In this document: positions 8,116 through 16,497 of the stretch, one piece after another
How positions within the stretch are numbered: position 1 is the stretch's first letter
How the letters are laid out: every line of letters starts with the position of its first letter
NCBI GenBank assembly: GCA_963813315.1
Contig: CAWEYO010000019.1
Location: 62,001 to 126,000, forward strand
DNA: 64,000 nt
Reading direction: 5' to 3'
Origin: CAWEYO01 sp963813315
GTDB lineage: Bacteria > Pseudomonadota > Alphaproteobacteria > Rhizobiales > Rhizobiaceae
The notes under the pieces: generated by a model
Seen by the model: the letters and a program-made list of their open reading frames with translations, nothing else
The model's database searches: none
Told to the model about the DNA's origin: nothing
Position numbers and translations under genes: made by a program

Positions 8116-9819
8116 TCAGACGCCGCCGTCGTCTCCCGAAATCGTGTTCGTGAGATCGCCGCCGACCACCGTCATGTCGATCGTATTGCCGATCAGATTC
8201 GCACCCATCACGATGCTCTGATTGAAGGCAGTGATATCGATCGCAGCGTCGGCATGGGCTTCCGAAACGCCGGAGACGAAGCCGTCATGGCCATTGCCGG
8301 AGCCCCACATTCCGCCTTCACCGCCAGCTCCGCCATCACCATTGGTCGCGCTGCCGCCTGCTCCGCCGTCGCCGCCGTTGCCGCCGACTGCAGCGCCGCC
8401 GCTGCCGGCGCCGCCCGGGCCAGCACCGCCCGTGGCTGTGCTGGTGCCGCCGCCGCCCGTGCCAGCGCCGCCAGTGGCCGCGCCGCTGGTCGTATTGCCG
8501 ACCGTGCCGTTACCACCGGCACCGCCGTCGCCGCCAATGCCTACTCCGACTCCGAGTCCGAGTCCGAGGGCTGCAGCGATGCCCGCGCCGAAGCCGCCGT
8601 CGGCATCGCCGCTGTCGCCGCCTTCGCCGCCTGTGCCGCCGGTGCCTACGCCACCGAGACCGCCGGTACCAGGAGCACCAGCGCCGCCGATACCTCCGCC
8701 GCCGGGGCCGCCATTGCCGCCAGCACCGCCAGCACCGCCGGTCCCGGAGGCACCATTGCCGCCAGCGCCGCCGTTGCCGTCGTCACCGAAGCCGTCGTTG
8801 TCGCTGCCACCAGCGCCGCCAGCGCCGCCGCCGGTGCCTGCGCCGCCCGCGCCCGCCAGTCCAGTCGAACCGCCGTCGCCGCCGTCGCCATCATCACCGT
8901 CGCCGCCTATGCCTCTGCCACCGTCGCCGCCGTCGCCGTCGGCATCGCCGCCGTCGCCGCCGTCGCCGGTTTCGCCACCTTCACCGCCGTGACCAAGGCC
9001 GACCCCCAGCGCGCCGCCCAGTCCGGCACCTGCACCGAAGCCGTTGCCACCTTCACCGCCGTCGCCACCTACAGCGAGGGCAGCAGCAACGCTAAACGCC
9101 GAGCCGCCTTTGCCGAAGCCGCCGTCGGCGTAGCTGCGGGCGTCGCCGCCATCACCATCGCCGCCTTCGCCCTTGCCACCCCAGGCATTGCCGCCCTCGT
9201 CGCCGTCGCCGCCGTTGGCCTTGGCATAGCTGCCGCCTTCGCCGCCGCCGCCGCCGGCCTGGATGCCTTCCTTGGCATTTGCGTCGCCGCCTTCTGCGTC
9301 GCCGTTCTGTTCGAAGTTGCCGCTATTCTGGACGTAAGCGTCGCTCAGCGTATCCTTGTCGTTGATGGTGCCGTTCTGGGTCCAGACGAAGGCCATATCA
9401 TTGCCTTCGCCCCAGGTGTTGTTGGTGAGCACGTCGCCCATGCTGATATCGTTACCGGGATTGTAGTTGAGCTGACCGTCGTGGTTGACGAGCATAGTCT
9501 TGACGGCCGAGTCTTTGATGTCGATATCGATCTGATCGTCGTCGGTCGGTTTGTAGCCTGACAGGTCCAGGTTCACGCTGCTGCTCGACGTGCTGCTGCT
9601 GCTGCTGGTGCTATTACTGTCGCTGCTGCTGTGACTATCGTTGGTATTGGTGTTGGTATTGGTGTTCTTGGACTCTTGGTACTGTCCCTGAGCCTGAAGC
9701 TGAGCCTCAAGTTGCGCTTGCGCCTGAAGCTCCTTTTGTTTCTGGCTCTGATGCTCGTGCTGATCCTGGTTCTGATCCTGATGCTGATCAGGATCCCAAG
9801 GCATCGGAAAATCGATCAT
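8116..9819 (-). CDS. Glycine-rich low-complexity exoprotein, probable type I secretion substrate
   Basis: The start ATG at 9819 (MIDFPMPWDPDQ) is chosen because GAGAGG lies 7-12 nt upstream; an upstream in-frame ATG at 9867 lacks this. Of 567 residues, about 10-50 are Gln-rich, 51-80 an Asn/Thr/Ser run, and 85-180 a normal-looking domain (LDLSGYKPTDDDQIDID...). About 180-505 is a Gly/Asp/Ala repeat of GGDGG, GGAGG and GGNGG type resembling mycobacterial PE_PGRS tracts. The last 50 residues are non-repetitive with FNQSIVMGANLIGNTIDM. There is no Sec signal peptide and no RTX nonapeptide. It is first in the operon with the exporter, so export through it is the natural inference; a biofilm or surface matrix role is a guess. 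Confidence 0.8.
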   Translation of the reverse strand: MIDFPMPWDPDQHQDQNQDQHEHQSQKQKELQAQAQLEAQLQAQGQYQESKNTNTNTNTNDSHSSSDSNSTSSSSSTSSSSVNLDLSGYKPTDDDQIDIDIKDSAVKTMLVNHDGQLNYNPGNDISMGDVLTNNTWGEGNDMAFVWTQNGTINDKDTLSDAYVQNSGNFEQNGDAEGGDANAKEGIQAGGGGGEGGSYAKANGGDGDEGGNAWGGKGEGGDGDGGDARSYADGGFGKGGSAFSVAAALAVGGDGGEGGNGFGAGAGLGGALGVGLGHGGEGGETGDGGDGGDADGDGGDGGRGIGGDGDDGDGGDGGSTGLAGAGGAGTGGGAGGAGGSDNDGFGDDGNGGAGGNGASGTGGAGGAGGNGGPGGGGIGGAGAPGTGGLGGVGTGGTGGEGGDSGDADGGFGAGIAAALGLGLGVGVGIGGDGGAGGNGTVGNTTSGAATGGAGTGGGGTSTATGGAGPGGAGSGGAAVGGNGGDGGAGGSATNGDGGAGGEGGMWGSGNGHDGFVSGVSEAHADAAIDITAFNQSIVMGANLIGNTIDMTVVGGDLTNTISGDDGGV

Positions 9820-10516
9820 GGTTGTGTCCTCTCGGTTTGGACCGCGGACAGCATAACCACCATTCATCTCTCACGGCGGCTTTGTGCTGCACTGCGGGTT
9901 GCGTCGATGTGAAGAAGCCACTGATTGTGAAGTTGCCGAGAATTGAATGTTCCTCGGCCTGTCGTACAGCATCCTCCCTTCTCTGGTCGGCGGCGGAGAC
10001 GGTCGGTCCCACCCAACGCGCTAAAACATACGGCGCCGAACGCCTCCGCCTTGAGCGATTGCACGTGTCACAAGTTGTTGCCGTGCTACGCTCAGCCCCC
10101 GACCAAGACCGATGAGTGTGTGACTCACCGGTCTGAAAGACCAGCTACCAATTCGAGCTACGTCTTTTGATGGGCTAAGCTAGTTCAAAAGACAGAGAGC
10201 TGCCGTGGCCCATCGACCAAAGGCGGAGTTCCCCTTGGCCGATAAAAGTATTCATATGAACTTGCGTGGCCGTGGACGGAATCGGGCCACGCTAAGCTCG
10301 AAATCTAACGTATTGGAATGAATACTATTCAACCCAAAATTGTCGACACGAGAAGATAAAGAGGAATCGAACGTACATCCTCCGAGCTATTTCGAAACTT
10401 ACCCGTTTAGTATATGATCCGTTAAGATGGGACACAAAGGGAAGTGAAAGGGAAATAACGGAAACACGCCGAACCTGCCGGACGGGAGCAGTTCTTGGCA
10501 TTTTGAGAGTGTGAAG
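9820..10516. promoter_or_regulatory. Divergent intergenic region with two dyads, between exoprotein and LuxR genes
   Basis: No convincing gene lies in these roughly 700 bp; the right half is unusually AT-rich. Two dyads stand out. At 10107-10133, GACCGATGAGT and ACTCACCGGTC are 11-bp arms with one mismatch around GTGTG. At 10264-10292, GCGTGGCC and GGCCACGC are perfect 8-bp arms. Both secretion-operon and luxR promoters must lie here, so the dyads are candidate binding sites for the LuxR-type protein. Confidence 0.45.
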
Positions 10517-11299
10517 ATGCTCGAATCCGTGGAAAAGGCCGTTCAATCCAGAGAAAAGATTGCTGCGCCCTTCAGAAGAGTTTTGGTCGTTGTTGCACCG
10601 CCGGGAAGCATATCGCTATGTTTTCTTCCCGCTATCGAGCCCGAATTTCCCTGGATTTCCATTGAGCAGGTCGACAGTGTCGAGGCGGCCTGTATGGAAT
10701 TCGGTCACCCGGTCTCTCTCATACTCGTTGACGCATCGTTTCTTGCGGCCGTCGAAGCCTTGTCAGGCATCATTCAGGCGCGCCATCCCGGTTCGATCAT
10801 CGCGGTTATGTATGACGACGGCCCCGGCCAGGACAGGACGGTCAACGATATCCTCGGCTCGAAGGCGGTGCGGGGCGTGCTGCCCATGAACCTCAGACTG
10901 GATATCTGGCTCTCGGTGATCCGGCTCATGCTGCGGGGCGGTGAGTATTTCCCGTCTTCGTTTTTTCGCAAAAAGAGTGTGCCGGACACCAATGATGTGA
11001 GCGACACGCGATCGGCTGGCGGCGAGGCGGAAAAGACTACCGGCAAGGGCGGCCGGATGCTGAACTATCTGACTGAACGCGAAATTCAGGTACTGGAAAT
11101 GGTGTCCCATGGTTGTCAGAACAAACTGATCGCGGCACAATTCAACCTCTCCGAGCACACGATCAAGGTGCATCTGCACAACATCATCAAGAAACTCGGC
11201 GCCCGCAACCGCACTGCGGCGGCCGCCATCTTCCTCGAGCGTGTGGGGAGCGTCAATGGATCGCCTGATCGAGGCGTTCTGACGCTCTCCGGCAAGTGA
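10517..11299 (+). CDS. LuxR-family response regulator with degenerate receiver
   Basis: This is a DNA-binding transcription factor of about 260 residues. The C-terminal NarL/LuxR helix-turn-helix is clear: LTEREIQVLEMVSHGCQNK, then SEHTIKVHLHNIIKKLGARNRTAAA. The N-terminal 140 residues have a receiver-like fold with one Asp in LILVDASFL, but lack the acidic pair at the start and the usual KxxP Lys near GVLPMNLRLD. It may therefore not be phosphorylated normally. The segment WLSVIRLMLRGGEYFPSSFF is typical of rhizobial NarL-type regulators. The ATG at 10517 has GAGAG 7 nt upstream; a GTG two codons earlier is possible. It diverges from the secretion operon and is its obvious candidate regulator. 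It overlaps the next gene. Confidence 0.85.
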   Translation: MLESVEKAVQSREKIAAPFRRVLVVVAPPGSISLCFLPAIEPEFPWISIEQVDSVEAACMEFGHPVSLILVDASFLAAVEALSGIIQARHPGSIIAVMYDDGPGQDRTVNDILGSKAVRGVLPMNLRLDIWLSVIRLMLRGGEYFPSSFFRKKSVPDTNDVSDTRSAGGEAEKTTGKGGRMLNYLTEREIQVLEMVSHGCQNKLIAAQFNLSEHTIKVHLHNIIKKLGARNRTAAAAIFLERVGSVNGSPDRGVLTLSGK

Positions 11300-11790
11300 G
11301 CAGGTCAGTGCCGCGTTTTCAGGACATATTGCTCCTCATTGGACAGCTCAATTATACGTGGACCAATACCGAAAGCCTGCTGATCTACCTGATTGCCGGA
11401 CTGGCGCAGGTGGACAAGGAGACGGCGATCGTCATTTTCCTGACCCTGAATACAACCAGGGCGCGGATCGAACTGGTCGAGCGGCTGTGCAAGCTACGCA
11501 AAACTCCTCCCGATCCCAGGCGAGACATACTGACCGTAACGGAACAGCTGACAAAACAAGCCAAGCTCCGCAACAAGTACAGTCATTGCATTTATTCATT
11601 TGATCCTTCTGGAATGTCTGGAAGCACTCAGCTAATGAGAATATTCGATTCTAAGGATGAAATACGCTATGGCAAAGTTGAGGAACTTGACGATGAAGAG
11701 ATCGAAAAAGTAAAGTTATGTATTGAAGAGATTCAGAGTATAAATAAAACTATTTGGGTGCTAATCGACAAATATTCCTACCCAAAATAA
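11296..11790 (+). CDS. Small hypothetical protein coupled to the LuxR gene
   Basis: 164 residues with no recognised family. The GTG start overlaps the LuxR stop (GTGA), which suggests translational coupling. The N-terminal half has amphipathic helices (LLIGQLNYTWTNTESLLIYLIAGL) and a basic LRNKYSHC segment; the C-terminal half is acidic and helical (EELDDEEIEKVKLCIEEI). The 3' third of the gene is distinctly AT-richer than its neighbours, suggesting foreign origin. A later GTG at 11308 is an alternative start. Confidence 0.6.
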   Translation: MSRSVPRFQDILLLIGQLNYTWTNTESLLIYLIAGLAQVDKETAIVIFLTLNTTRARIELVERLCKLRKTPPDPRRDILTVTEQLTKQAKLRNKYSHCIYSFDPSGMSGSTQLMRIFDSKDEIRYGKVEELDDEEIEKVKLCIEEIQSINKTIWVLIDKYSYPK

Positions 11791-11828
11791 AACAGCTGCC
11801 GCCACGCTCGCATCCATTCACGGGAATA

Positions 11829-11920
11829 GAGCATCTGACCCGAAAGTGGGAACCGGTTTCGGGAAAAATCCGATGCTCAAACAAAGAGATAGAGCGGCGG
11901 CGCTGATTCCGAAAAAGCGT
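11829..11920. repeat. Palindromic repeat family A, copy 1
   Basis: GAGCATC, CCCGAAAGTGGGAACCGG, TTTCGGG and GATGCTC form an imperfect hairpin, followed by AAAGAGATAGAGCGGCGGCGC and a GATTCCG tail. Copies 2 (13201-13283, inverted) and 3 (13784-13867) share the whole unit. This is the common Rhizobiales intergenic element and has no coding content. Confidence 0.85.
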
Positions 11921-12298
11921 CCACCTGCTCTAAGGAAGCAGCTCATACGCATTGCGTCATGCGCGACTACGCCTTTCGGACGTGGCGGGTTTACCACTCC
12001 TGCAGGTGTTGCCCCTAACTCTCTACCGACACACTTCGGACCGAGGGTGAGGCAGCGATGATAGGGGGAGCCGCTGGGGACCGACGAACCGGGGATCGCG
12101 TTCGTGGAGCGCCTCCCCCTACCGTTGCCCGAAGCCGAAGCCGTGGAGCAGACCTATGCTATTGCCAGCAGCGGCGGGCACGCCATTGCACGTGAGTGGT
12201 AGCAAGGCACACCAACTTGGCTGGTCAGACGCGGGCAGCGCGGCATTTCCGCGCGAAAGGCGAGCCGGATCATCCAGTTGGTGGAGTGTCAGGCGCGG
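11921..12298. other. Intergenic region, nothing recognised
   Basis: About 380 bp between repeat A copy 1 and a convergent secreted-protein gene. Short ORFs on the plus strand have no codon bias or family resemblance. No tRNA-like or terminator structure was seen. Confidence 0.4.
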
Positions 12299-12928
12299 TC
12301 ATTGCCGCAGAGTTCCGCGCAATTCCGGTTCAAGGTTGAGCCCGGTTTCTTCGCCCATCGGAAATATGCGTTGATATTGCTCATCGTCGATGACGAGCAG
12401 CCCGGTTCGGGGGACTAGCATCCGGCGTTCCTTGCCATCCGCGCACGAGACCGTCGCTTCGGTTTCACCGCCAGACCAGTTCACCAACCGGCAATCGAGA
12501 TCATTGAACCAATTGGCTCTGTAATTGCCGGACGAAATCCGAAAAAGGCCCTTGCCAATTCGCGCGACCAGGCTCCGGTTCGGGGCGCTCCACACAAGGC
12601 GAAACATTTCGGGCAAGCGATCCGTTCCAACCCAGTCAAGGGCGAGAACGCTCGACTTCAGGCCCTCCTCGGCCGGCGCAAGGCGGTAGAGCGTCATCGA
12701 AGCAACATAGCGCTGCACAATATCCAGATCGGCGGGATAGAGGGTGCCCAACCCGGTTTCGAAACCCGAGAACAGCCACGCCGGTCTCTGTCCCGTGCCG
12801 GCCGCGCGCAGTCTGCCGGAGCGTTCGCTGCAGAGCGCCTCGGTGCAGTAGGCTGCCATGCACAGCAAGCAGACCAGCAAGGATGCCGCCCTTAGCTGGC
12901 CGGAGGTGGCAATACGCAAGCGCGGCAT
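12299..12928 (-). CDS. Secreted hypothetical protein
   Basis: 209 residues with an N-terminal Sec signal peptide: basic MPRLRIATSGQLR, then a hydrophobic run SLLVCLLCMAAYC, with cleavage likely near TEALCS. The mature part contains SGFETGLGTLYPAD, several aromatic beta-like stretches and two Cys near DCRLVNW and VSCADGK that could form a disulfide. I do not recognise the family. It stands alone between repeat-rich intergenic regions. Codon use looks native, so it is probably a real gene. Confidence 0.6.
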   Translation of the reverse strand: MPRLRIATSGQLRAASLLVCLLCMAAYCTEALCSERSGRLRAAGTGQRPAWLFSGFETGLGTLYPADLDIVQRYVASMTLYRLAPAEEGLKSSVLALDWVGTDRLPEMFRLVWSAPNRSLVARIGKGLFRISSGNYRANWFNDLDCRLVNWSGGETEATVSCADGKERRMLVPRTGLLVIDDEQYQRIFPMGEETGLNLEPELRGTLRQ

Positions 12929-13200
12929 CTACCCGCCTTCCAACGGTTTCGCCGCCCACGCGGCCCTACACCGCGCGCAAGGTAACATGAAGGCGGTGTG
13001 CGGGAACATGGCTCAGCGGTCGCGTGGGACGCAAGCGCCGTAAGAGCCTGACTGGAAAATTCGTCCGGGCGGGGGAAAGAGTGACCTTGAAACCGGTACT
13101 CTCCGGAATTGAGCAGCGGAAGCGAAAAATCGCCATTTTACAGCAGGTAAGCGCAAATTTTCGGCCGCTCTGAGAGACTTCGCTAGAGCGGCGGACGCTT

Positions 13201-13283
13201 TTCGGAATCAGCCTGCCGCTCTATCTCCTTGTTGGAGCATCGGATTTTCCCGAAACCGGTGCCCACTTTCGGGTCCGATGCTC
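13201..13283. repeat. Palindromic repeat family A, copy 2 (inverted)
   Basis: This is the reverse complement of copy 1, reading GAGCATCGGACCCGAAAGT, then CACCGGTTTCGGGAAAA and a GATGCTC closing arm, then the GATAGAGCGGCAG tail. It directly abuts repeat C copy 1. Confidence 0.85.
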
Positions 13284-13285
13284 GA

Positions 13286-13432
13286 GGGTGTGTTGAGATT
13301 CAGGTCAGGCCGAGGTGAAAATGGCGGTTTTCGAGAACCGGCACAAGAGCGCAAGTTTGGGTACGTGAGTACCGGAAGCGGAGAAGACCGCCATTTGCAG
13401 GCCGGCATCACCTGAATCTCAACACACCCTAA
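13286..13432. repeat. Long palindromic repeat family C, copy 1 (147 bp)
   Basis: The ends are perfect inverted 18-20 bp arms beginning GGGTGTGTTGAGATTCAG and closing CTGAATCTCAACACACCC. An inner pair AATGGCGGT/ACCGCCATT gives a nested long hairpin. Copy 2 is at 16188-16334 and a half copy at 14690-14743. It looks like a non-autonomous MITE-like element. Its right end supplies the stop codon of the small gene at 13429-13611. Confidence 0.85.
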
Positions 13433-13611
13433 GGCAGATCCAGCATGTCGAGGGTCACCTCCGTCAGGCTGATGCCCTCCAGAAACGCCTTGTGCCTCAC
13501 AGACGACACCGTGCGATCAAGCCGGCGCGCGATGGCGCTGACACGCAAGTGCATTTCGGCCATTCGTCTGAGTTCGGCAATATCGGACTCGGTCCAACGC
13601 CGAGATCGCAT
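13429..13611 (-). CDS. Small SANT/GcrA-like DNA-binding protein
   Basis: 60 residues starting MRSRRWTESDIAELRRMAE and continuing with AIARRLDRTVSSVRHKA. That is a Myb/SANT or GcrA-like helix-turn-helix followed by a short acidic tail. Such one-domain proteins are common and uncharacterised in Rhizobiales. The ATG at 13611 was chosen because the homologous region begins there; the in-frame extension to 13836 reads into repeat A and is unlikely to be translated. A GGGGG run upstream may serve as ribosome binding site. The stop codon lies inside repeat C, so the original C-terminus may have been altered by the insertion. Confidence 0.6.
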   Translation of the reverse strand: MRSRRWTESDIAELRRMAEMHLRVSAIARRLDRTVSSVRHKAFLEGISLTEVTLDMLDLP

Positions 13612-13783
13612 GGTGCAGCCCCCGAATCCCGCAACGATTGGTCTCGCGCTAAACCCAGGCCGGATGAACTGCCTCAAGCGAGACCCAGTACACCTAAGTG
13701 AAGGCAATATGAGATACTTCCGATTTGGCGGCAATAGACAGGGTTGCCGAATGGTAAACAGAATGGACTGTCGCTCGCTGCTT

Positions 13784-13867
13784 GAAGCATCGGACCCGAA
13801 AGTGGGAACCGGCTTCGGGAAAAACCCGATGCTCAAACAAAGAGATAGAGGGGCGGCGCTGGTTCCG
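13784..13867. repeat. Palindromic repeat family A, copy 3
   Basis: Same orientation as copy 1: GAAGCATCGGACCCGAAAGT, then ACCGGCTTCGGGAAAAACC, GATGCTC and the AAAGAGATAGAGGGGCGGC tail ending GGTTCCG. It lies just downstream of the SDR gene stop. Confidence 0.85.
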
Positions 13868-13881
13868 TAAAAGCCGCCGCT

Positions 13882-14655
13882 CTAAGCAACCGACCAGCCT
13901 CCATCGACAAGAATGTTGGCGCCGGTTATGAGCGACGCGGCCGGGGAGGCAAGGAAGACAACGGTGCCGGCAACGTCGATCGGATCGCCAATCCGGCCAA
14001 GGGGAATGTGCCCGAGAACGTGCGCGTGGAACTCGCGGTCGGAGAGACTCGGGCGCGTGCCGTCGGTCCAGATGAAAGTGGGCGCCACGCTGTTGACGCC
14101 GATGTTATAGGGCGCCCATTCGACGGCAAGGCATCGAGTGAGGTGATTGATCGCGGCCTTTGTCATGCAATAGATCGCCTCGCCCTCAAGCACCACGCTG
14201 CCGGCCTGTGAACTGATGTTGATGATGCGGCCGGATTTCTGGGCGATCATCAGTCTTCCCACCGTCTGCGTGGTAAAGAAGGTGCCCTTGAGATTGACCT
14301 TCAGTGTGAGGTCGAAATCCTCCTCCGTTACATTCTCGGCCAGGTTTTCCGGGCCAATGCCGACATTGTTGACGAGTACGTCGATGCGGCCGAACGCTGA
14401 ATGGGCGCTTGCCACGGCTTGCCGCACTTGTGAAAGATCGTCGAGAGGCATCACAACGGCCATGCCGCGGCGACCCTGCTGCTCGACTTCAGCGACCAGA
14501 GCCGCTCCGTCGGCCGGGTTTCGAACGCCGACGATCACATCCGCACCAGACCCCGCGCAGGCAAGCGCGCATGCCCGCCCGATCCCTCGCGCGGCACCGG
14601 TGACCAGGACGATGCGGTCCTTGAGGTCAAATCTTGGCGTGTGTTCGGCTGCCAT
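13882..14655 (-). CDS. SDR-family oxidoreductase
   Basis: A 257-residue classical short-chain dehydrogenase/reductase, cytosolic and NAD(P)H-dependent. Visible motifs are the Rossmann glycine motif TGAARGIG (about residues 19-26), NNVG, the catalytic Ser in NISSQAG, the YxxxK pair in YCMTK, and a C-terminal GANILVDGGWS. SVAPTFIWTDGTRP after the active site suggests the gluconate 5-dehydrogenase-like branch, but the substrate cannot be read from sequence. It is flanked by repeats on both sides, with no operon partner. Confidence 0.85.
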   Translation of the reverse strand: MAAEHTPRFDLKDRIVLVTGAARGIGRACALACAGSGADVIVGVRNPADGAALVAEVEQQGRRGMAVVMPLDDLSQVRQAVASAHSAFGRIDVLVNNVGIGPENLAENVTEEDFDLTLKVNLKGTFFTTQTVGRLMIAQKSGRIINISSQAGSVVLEGEAIYCMTKAAINHLTRCLAVEWAPYNIGVNSVAPTFIWTDGTRPSLSDREFHAHVLGHIPLGRIGDPIDVAGTVVFLASPAASLITGANILVDGGWSVA

Positions 14656-14689
14656 TGGTTCGCCCTTTCCGTCACGTTACAGGCCGGTC

Positions 14690-14743
14690 ATGAAGACCGC
14701 CATTTGCAGACCGGCAATCACCTGAATCCCAACACACCCTAAA
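14690..14743. repeat. Repeat family C, right half only
   Basis: Contains ACCGCCATTTGCAGACCGGC and the closing CCAACACACCC arm of family C without the left half. It is followed at once by a D+B composite, so mosaic elements have recombined here. Confidence 0.75.
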
Positions 14744-14904
14744 GCGCATTGCTTCGAAACGGATTCATGCGATGCGCTTTAGGCTATTGTTTTTGTGCAT
14801 GTCGTTATCCCAAAACCGCTGCGCACTTTTGGGCGACATGCACTATTGTCTTGTGCATGTCGTTATCCCAAAACCGCTGCGCACTTTTGGGCGACATGCA
14901 CTAG
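14744..14904. repeat. Composite repeat: unit D plus two tandem B units
   Basis: Unit D (AAAGCGCATTGC ... GCGATGCGCTTTAGG) is followed by two nearly identical copies of GTCGTTATCCCAAAACCGC with their closing CGACATGCA arms, separated by a 6-nt linker. The arms CATGTCG/CGACATG make each B a self-contained hairpin. Confidence 0.85.
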
Positions 14905-15047
14905 ACTTAACTTCATGCCTGCCTGGCGTGCAACCACCCCGCAGAGCCTGACTGGAAATTCCCCGCGCAAGCCAACGCAAACGCGTCATTGCCATTTGGC
15001 GCTCGCTGCGCGTAAACACGGCTGCGGCGGCCAGACAGGAGCTCGGA

Positions 15048-16133
15048 ATGCAGTTGGTATTCGACGGGCACAACGACGTACTTCTTCGCCTATGGAAGGG
15101 CGCCCGCGCCGGAATCGACGCAATCGATGAATTCAGGAATGGAAGCGAAAAAGGCCATATCGACCTGCCGCGCGCGCGGGCCGGGGGCATGGCCGGGGGC
15201 CTCTGCGCGATCTACATTCCCGCGGACGAACTCGTCCTGGGGCAACCCGATGACAACGGCCACTACGCCACGCCGCTCTCACCACCCCTTGATCGCGCTG
15301 CCTCGCTCGATACCGCACTTCAGATGGCGGCCATTGCTCTGAAACTGGGGCGGGCCGGCGCCTGGAAGCTCTGCCGCACGTATGCCGACATCACGTCGGC
15401 CACGGCAGACGGCAAGTTCGCGGCAGTGCTTCACATGGAGGGCTGCGAGGCGATCGGCGCCGACCTCGACGAGCTCGAAGTGCTTTACGCAGCGGGCCTG
15501 CGCTCGTTGGGTCCGGTCTGGAGCCGCAACAATATCTTCGGTCACGGCGTGCCTTTTGCCTATCCGCTTAGCCCGGACACCGGCCCCGGACTGACTGACG
15601 CCGGCCGCGCGCTCGTCAAGGAGTGCAATCGGCTCGGCGTCCTGGTGGATCTTTCGCATATCACCGAAAAAGGCTTTTGGGATGTCGCGGAAATCAGCGA
15701 TCAACCCCTGATCGCCAGCCATTCCAATGTGCACGCGATTACCCCGGTCGCGCGCAACCTGACGGACCGGCAGCTCGACGCGATCCGTGAACGCAATGGA
15801 CTTGTCGGTCTGAACTTCGCGGTGACCATGCTGCGGCCGGACGGCCGGGACACGGCCGATACGCCGATCAGCGACATGGTCCGGCACCTCGATCATCTGG
15901 TGGACAGGCTTGGCATCGAGGGCGTGGCGATCGGATCTGACTTCGACGGAGCAACCATCCCGCGGGTGATCGGTTCCGCCGCCGGGCTCCAGAACCTCGT
16001 GGTCGCGCTTCGGAACACCGGATATGGGGAGGCGGACCTGGCAAGGATCTGTCGCGAGAACTGGTTTCGCGTGCTTCGGGCGGCGTGGGGTGAGACCACG
16101 ACCGATGAAACGGCGCAGCCACAACAAATCTGA
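15048..16133 (+). CDS. Membrane dipeptidase (peptidase family M19)
   Basis: A zinc metallopeptidase of the renal dipeptidase family that hydrolyses dipeptides, often with D- or dehydro-residues at the C-terminus. The 361 residues show DGHNDVL near the N-terminus (His and Asp metal ligands), the bridging Glu in LHMEGCEAIG, LVDLSHIT with a metal His, and SHSNVHA with the second His. No signal peptide is visible, so it is probably cytosolic like most proteobacterial members. The start ATG follows GGAGCTCGGA. It stands alone between repeats; the nearby CUT2 importer is about 360 bp downstream and may be unrelated. Confidence 0.88.
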   Translation: MQLVFDGHNDVLLRLWKGARAGIDAIDEFRNGSEKGHIDLPRARAGGMAGGLCAIYIPADELVLGQPDDNGHYATPLSPPLDRAASLDTALQMAAIALKLGRAGAWKLCRTYADITSATADGKFAAVLHMEGCEAIGADLDELEVLYAAGLRSLGPVWSRNNIFGHGVPFAYPLSPDTGPGLTDAGRALVKECNRLGVLVDLSHITEKGFWDVAEISDQPLIASHSNVHAITPVARNLTDRQLDAIRERNGLVGLNFAVTMLRPDGRDTADTPISDMVRHLDHLVDRLGIEGVAIGSDFDGATIPRVIGSAAGLQNLVVALRNTGYGEADLARICRENWFRVLRAAWGETTTDETAQPQQI

Positions 16134-16187
16134 GAATGCCGCCGTCCTTGCGGTTGCGGTCCGAAAGGACGCCGTAGGGGTCTCTTG

Positions 16188-16334
16188 GGGTGTGTTGAGA
16201 TTCAGGTCAGGCCGAGCCGAAAATGGCGGTTTTCGAGAACCGGCACAAGAGCGTACGTTTGGGTACGTGAGTACCGGAAGCGGAGAAGACTGCCATTTGC
16301 AGGCCGGCATCACCTGAATACCAACACACCCTAA
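16188..16334. repeat. Long palindromic repeat family C, copy 2
   Basis: A full-length 147-bp copy nearly identical to copy 1, with the same GGGTGTGTTGAGATTCAG left arm and inner AATGGCGGT. Its right arm has one change (CTGAATACCAACACACCC). It lies between the dipeptidase gene and the sugar importer promoter region. Confidence 0.85.
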
Positions 16335-16497
16335 AATAGTCAGATAATATGATAATAGGCTCGATATTGCCCCAGCCTTCACTATGCTATCATTCCTTAT
16401 CGGCCCTGCATCGCAAACGACGGTCTGGCTAGCCTAGAATTACTGCGCAGCCGGCACGCCGACCATCGTCAACAGGGGTCGAAAATGGGAGGAGTCC

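Noticed and set aside
8222..9561. Long plus-strand ORFs opposite the glycine-rich gene, giving Pro- or Ala-rich proteins
   Set aside because: They are the antisense of GGN repeats and have no start context or family resemblance. The minus strand has the ribosome binding site and the operon context.
15279..16382. A 367-residue minus-strand ORF opposite the dipeptidase
   Set aside because: Its composition is that of an antisense shadow and it runs through repeat C; the plus strand carries all M19 catalytic motifs.
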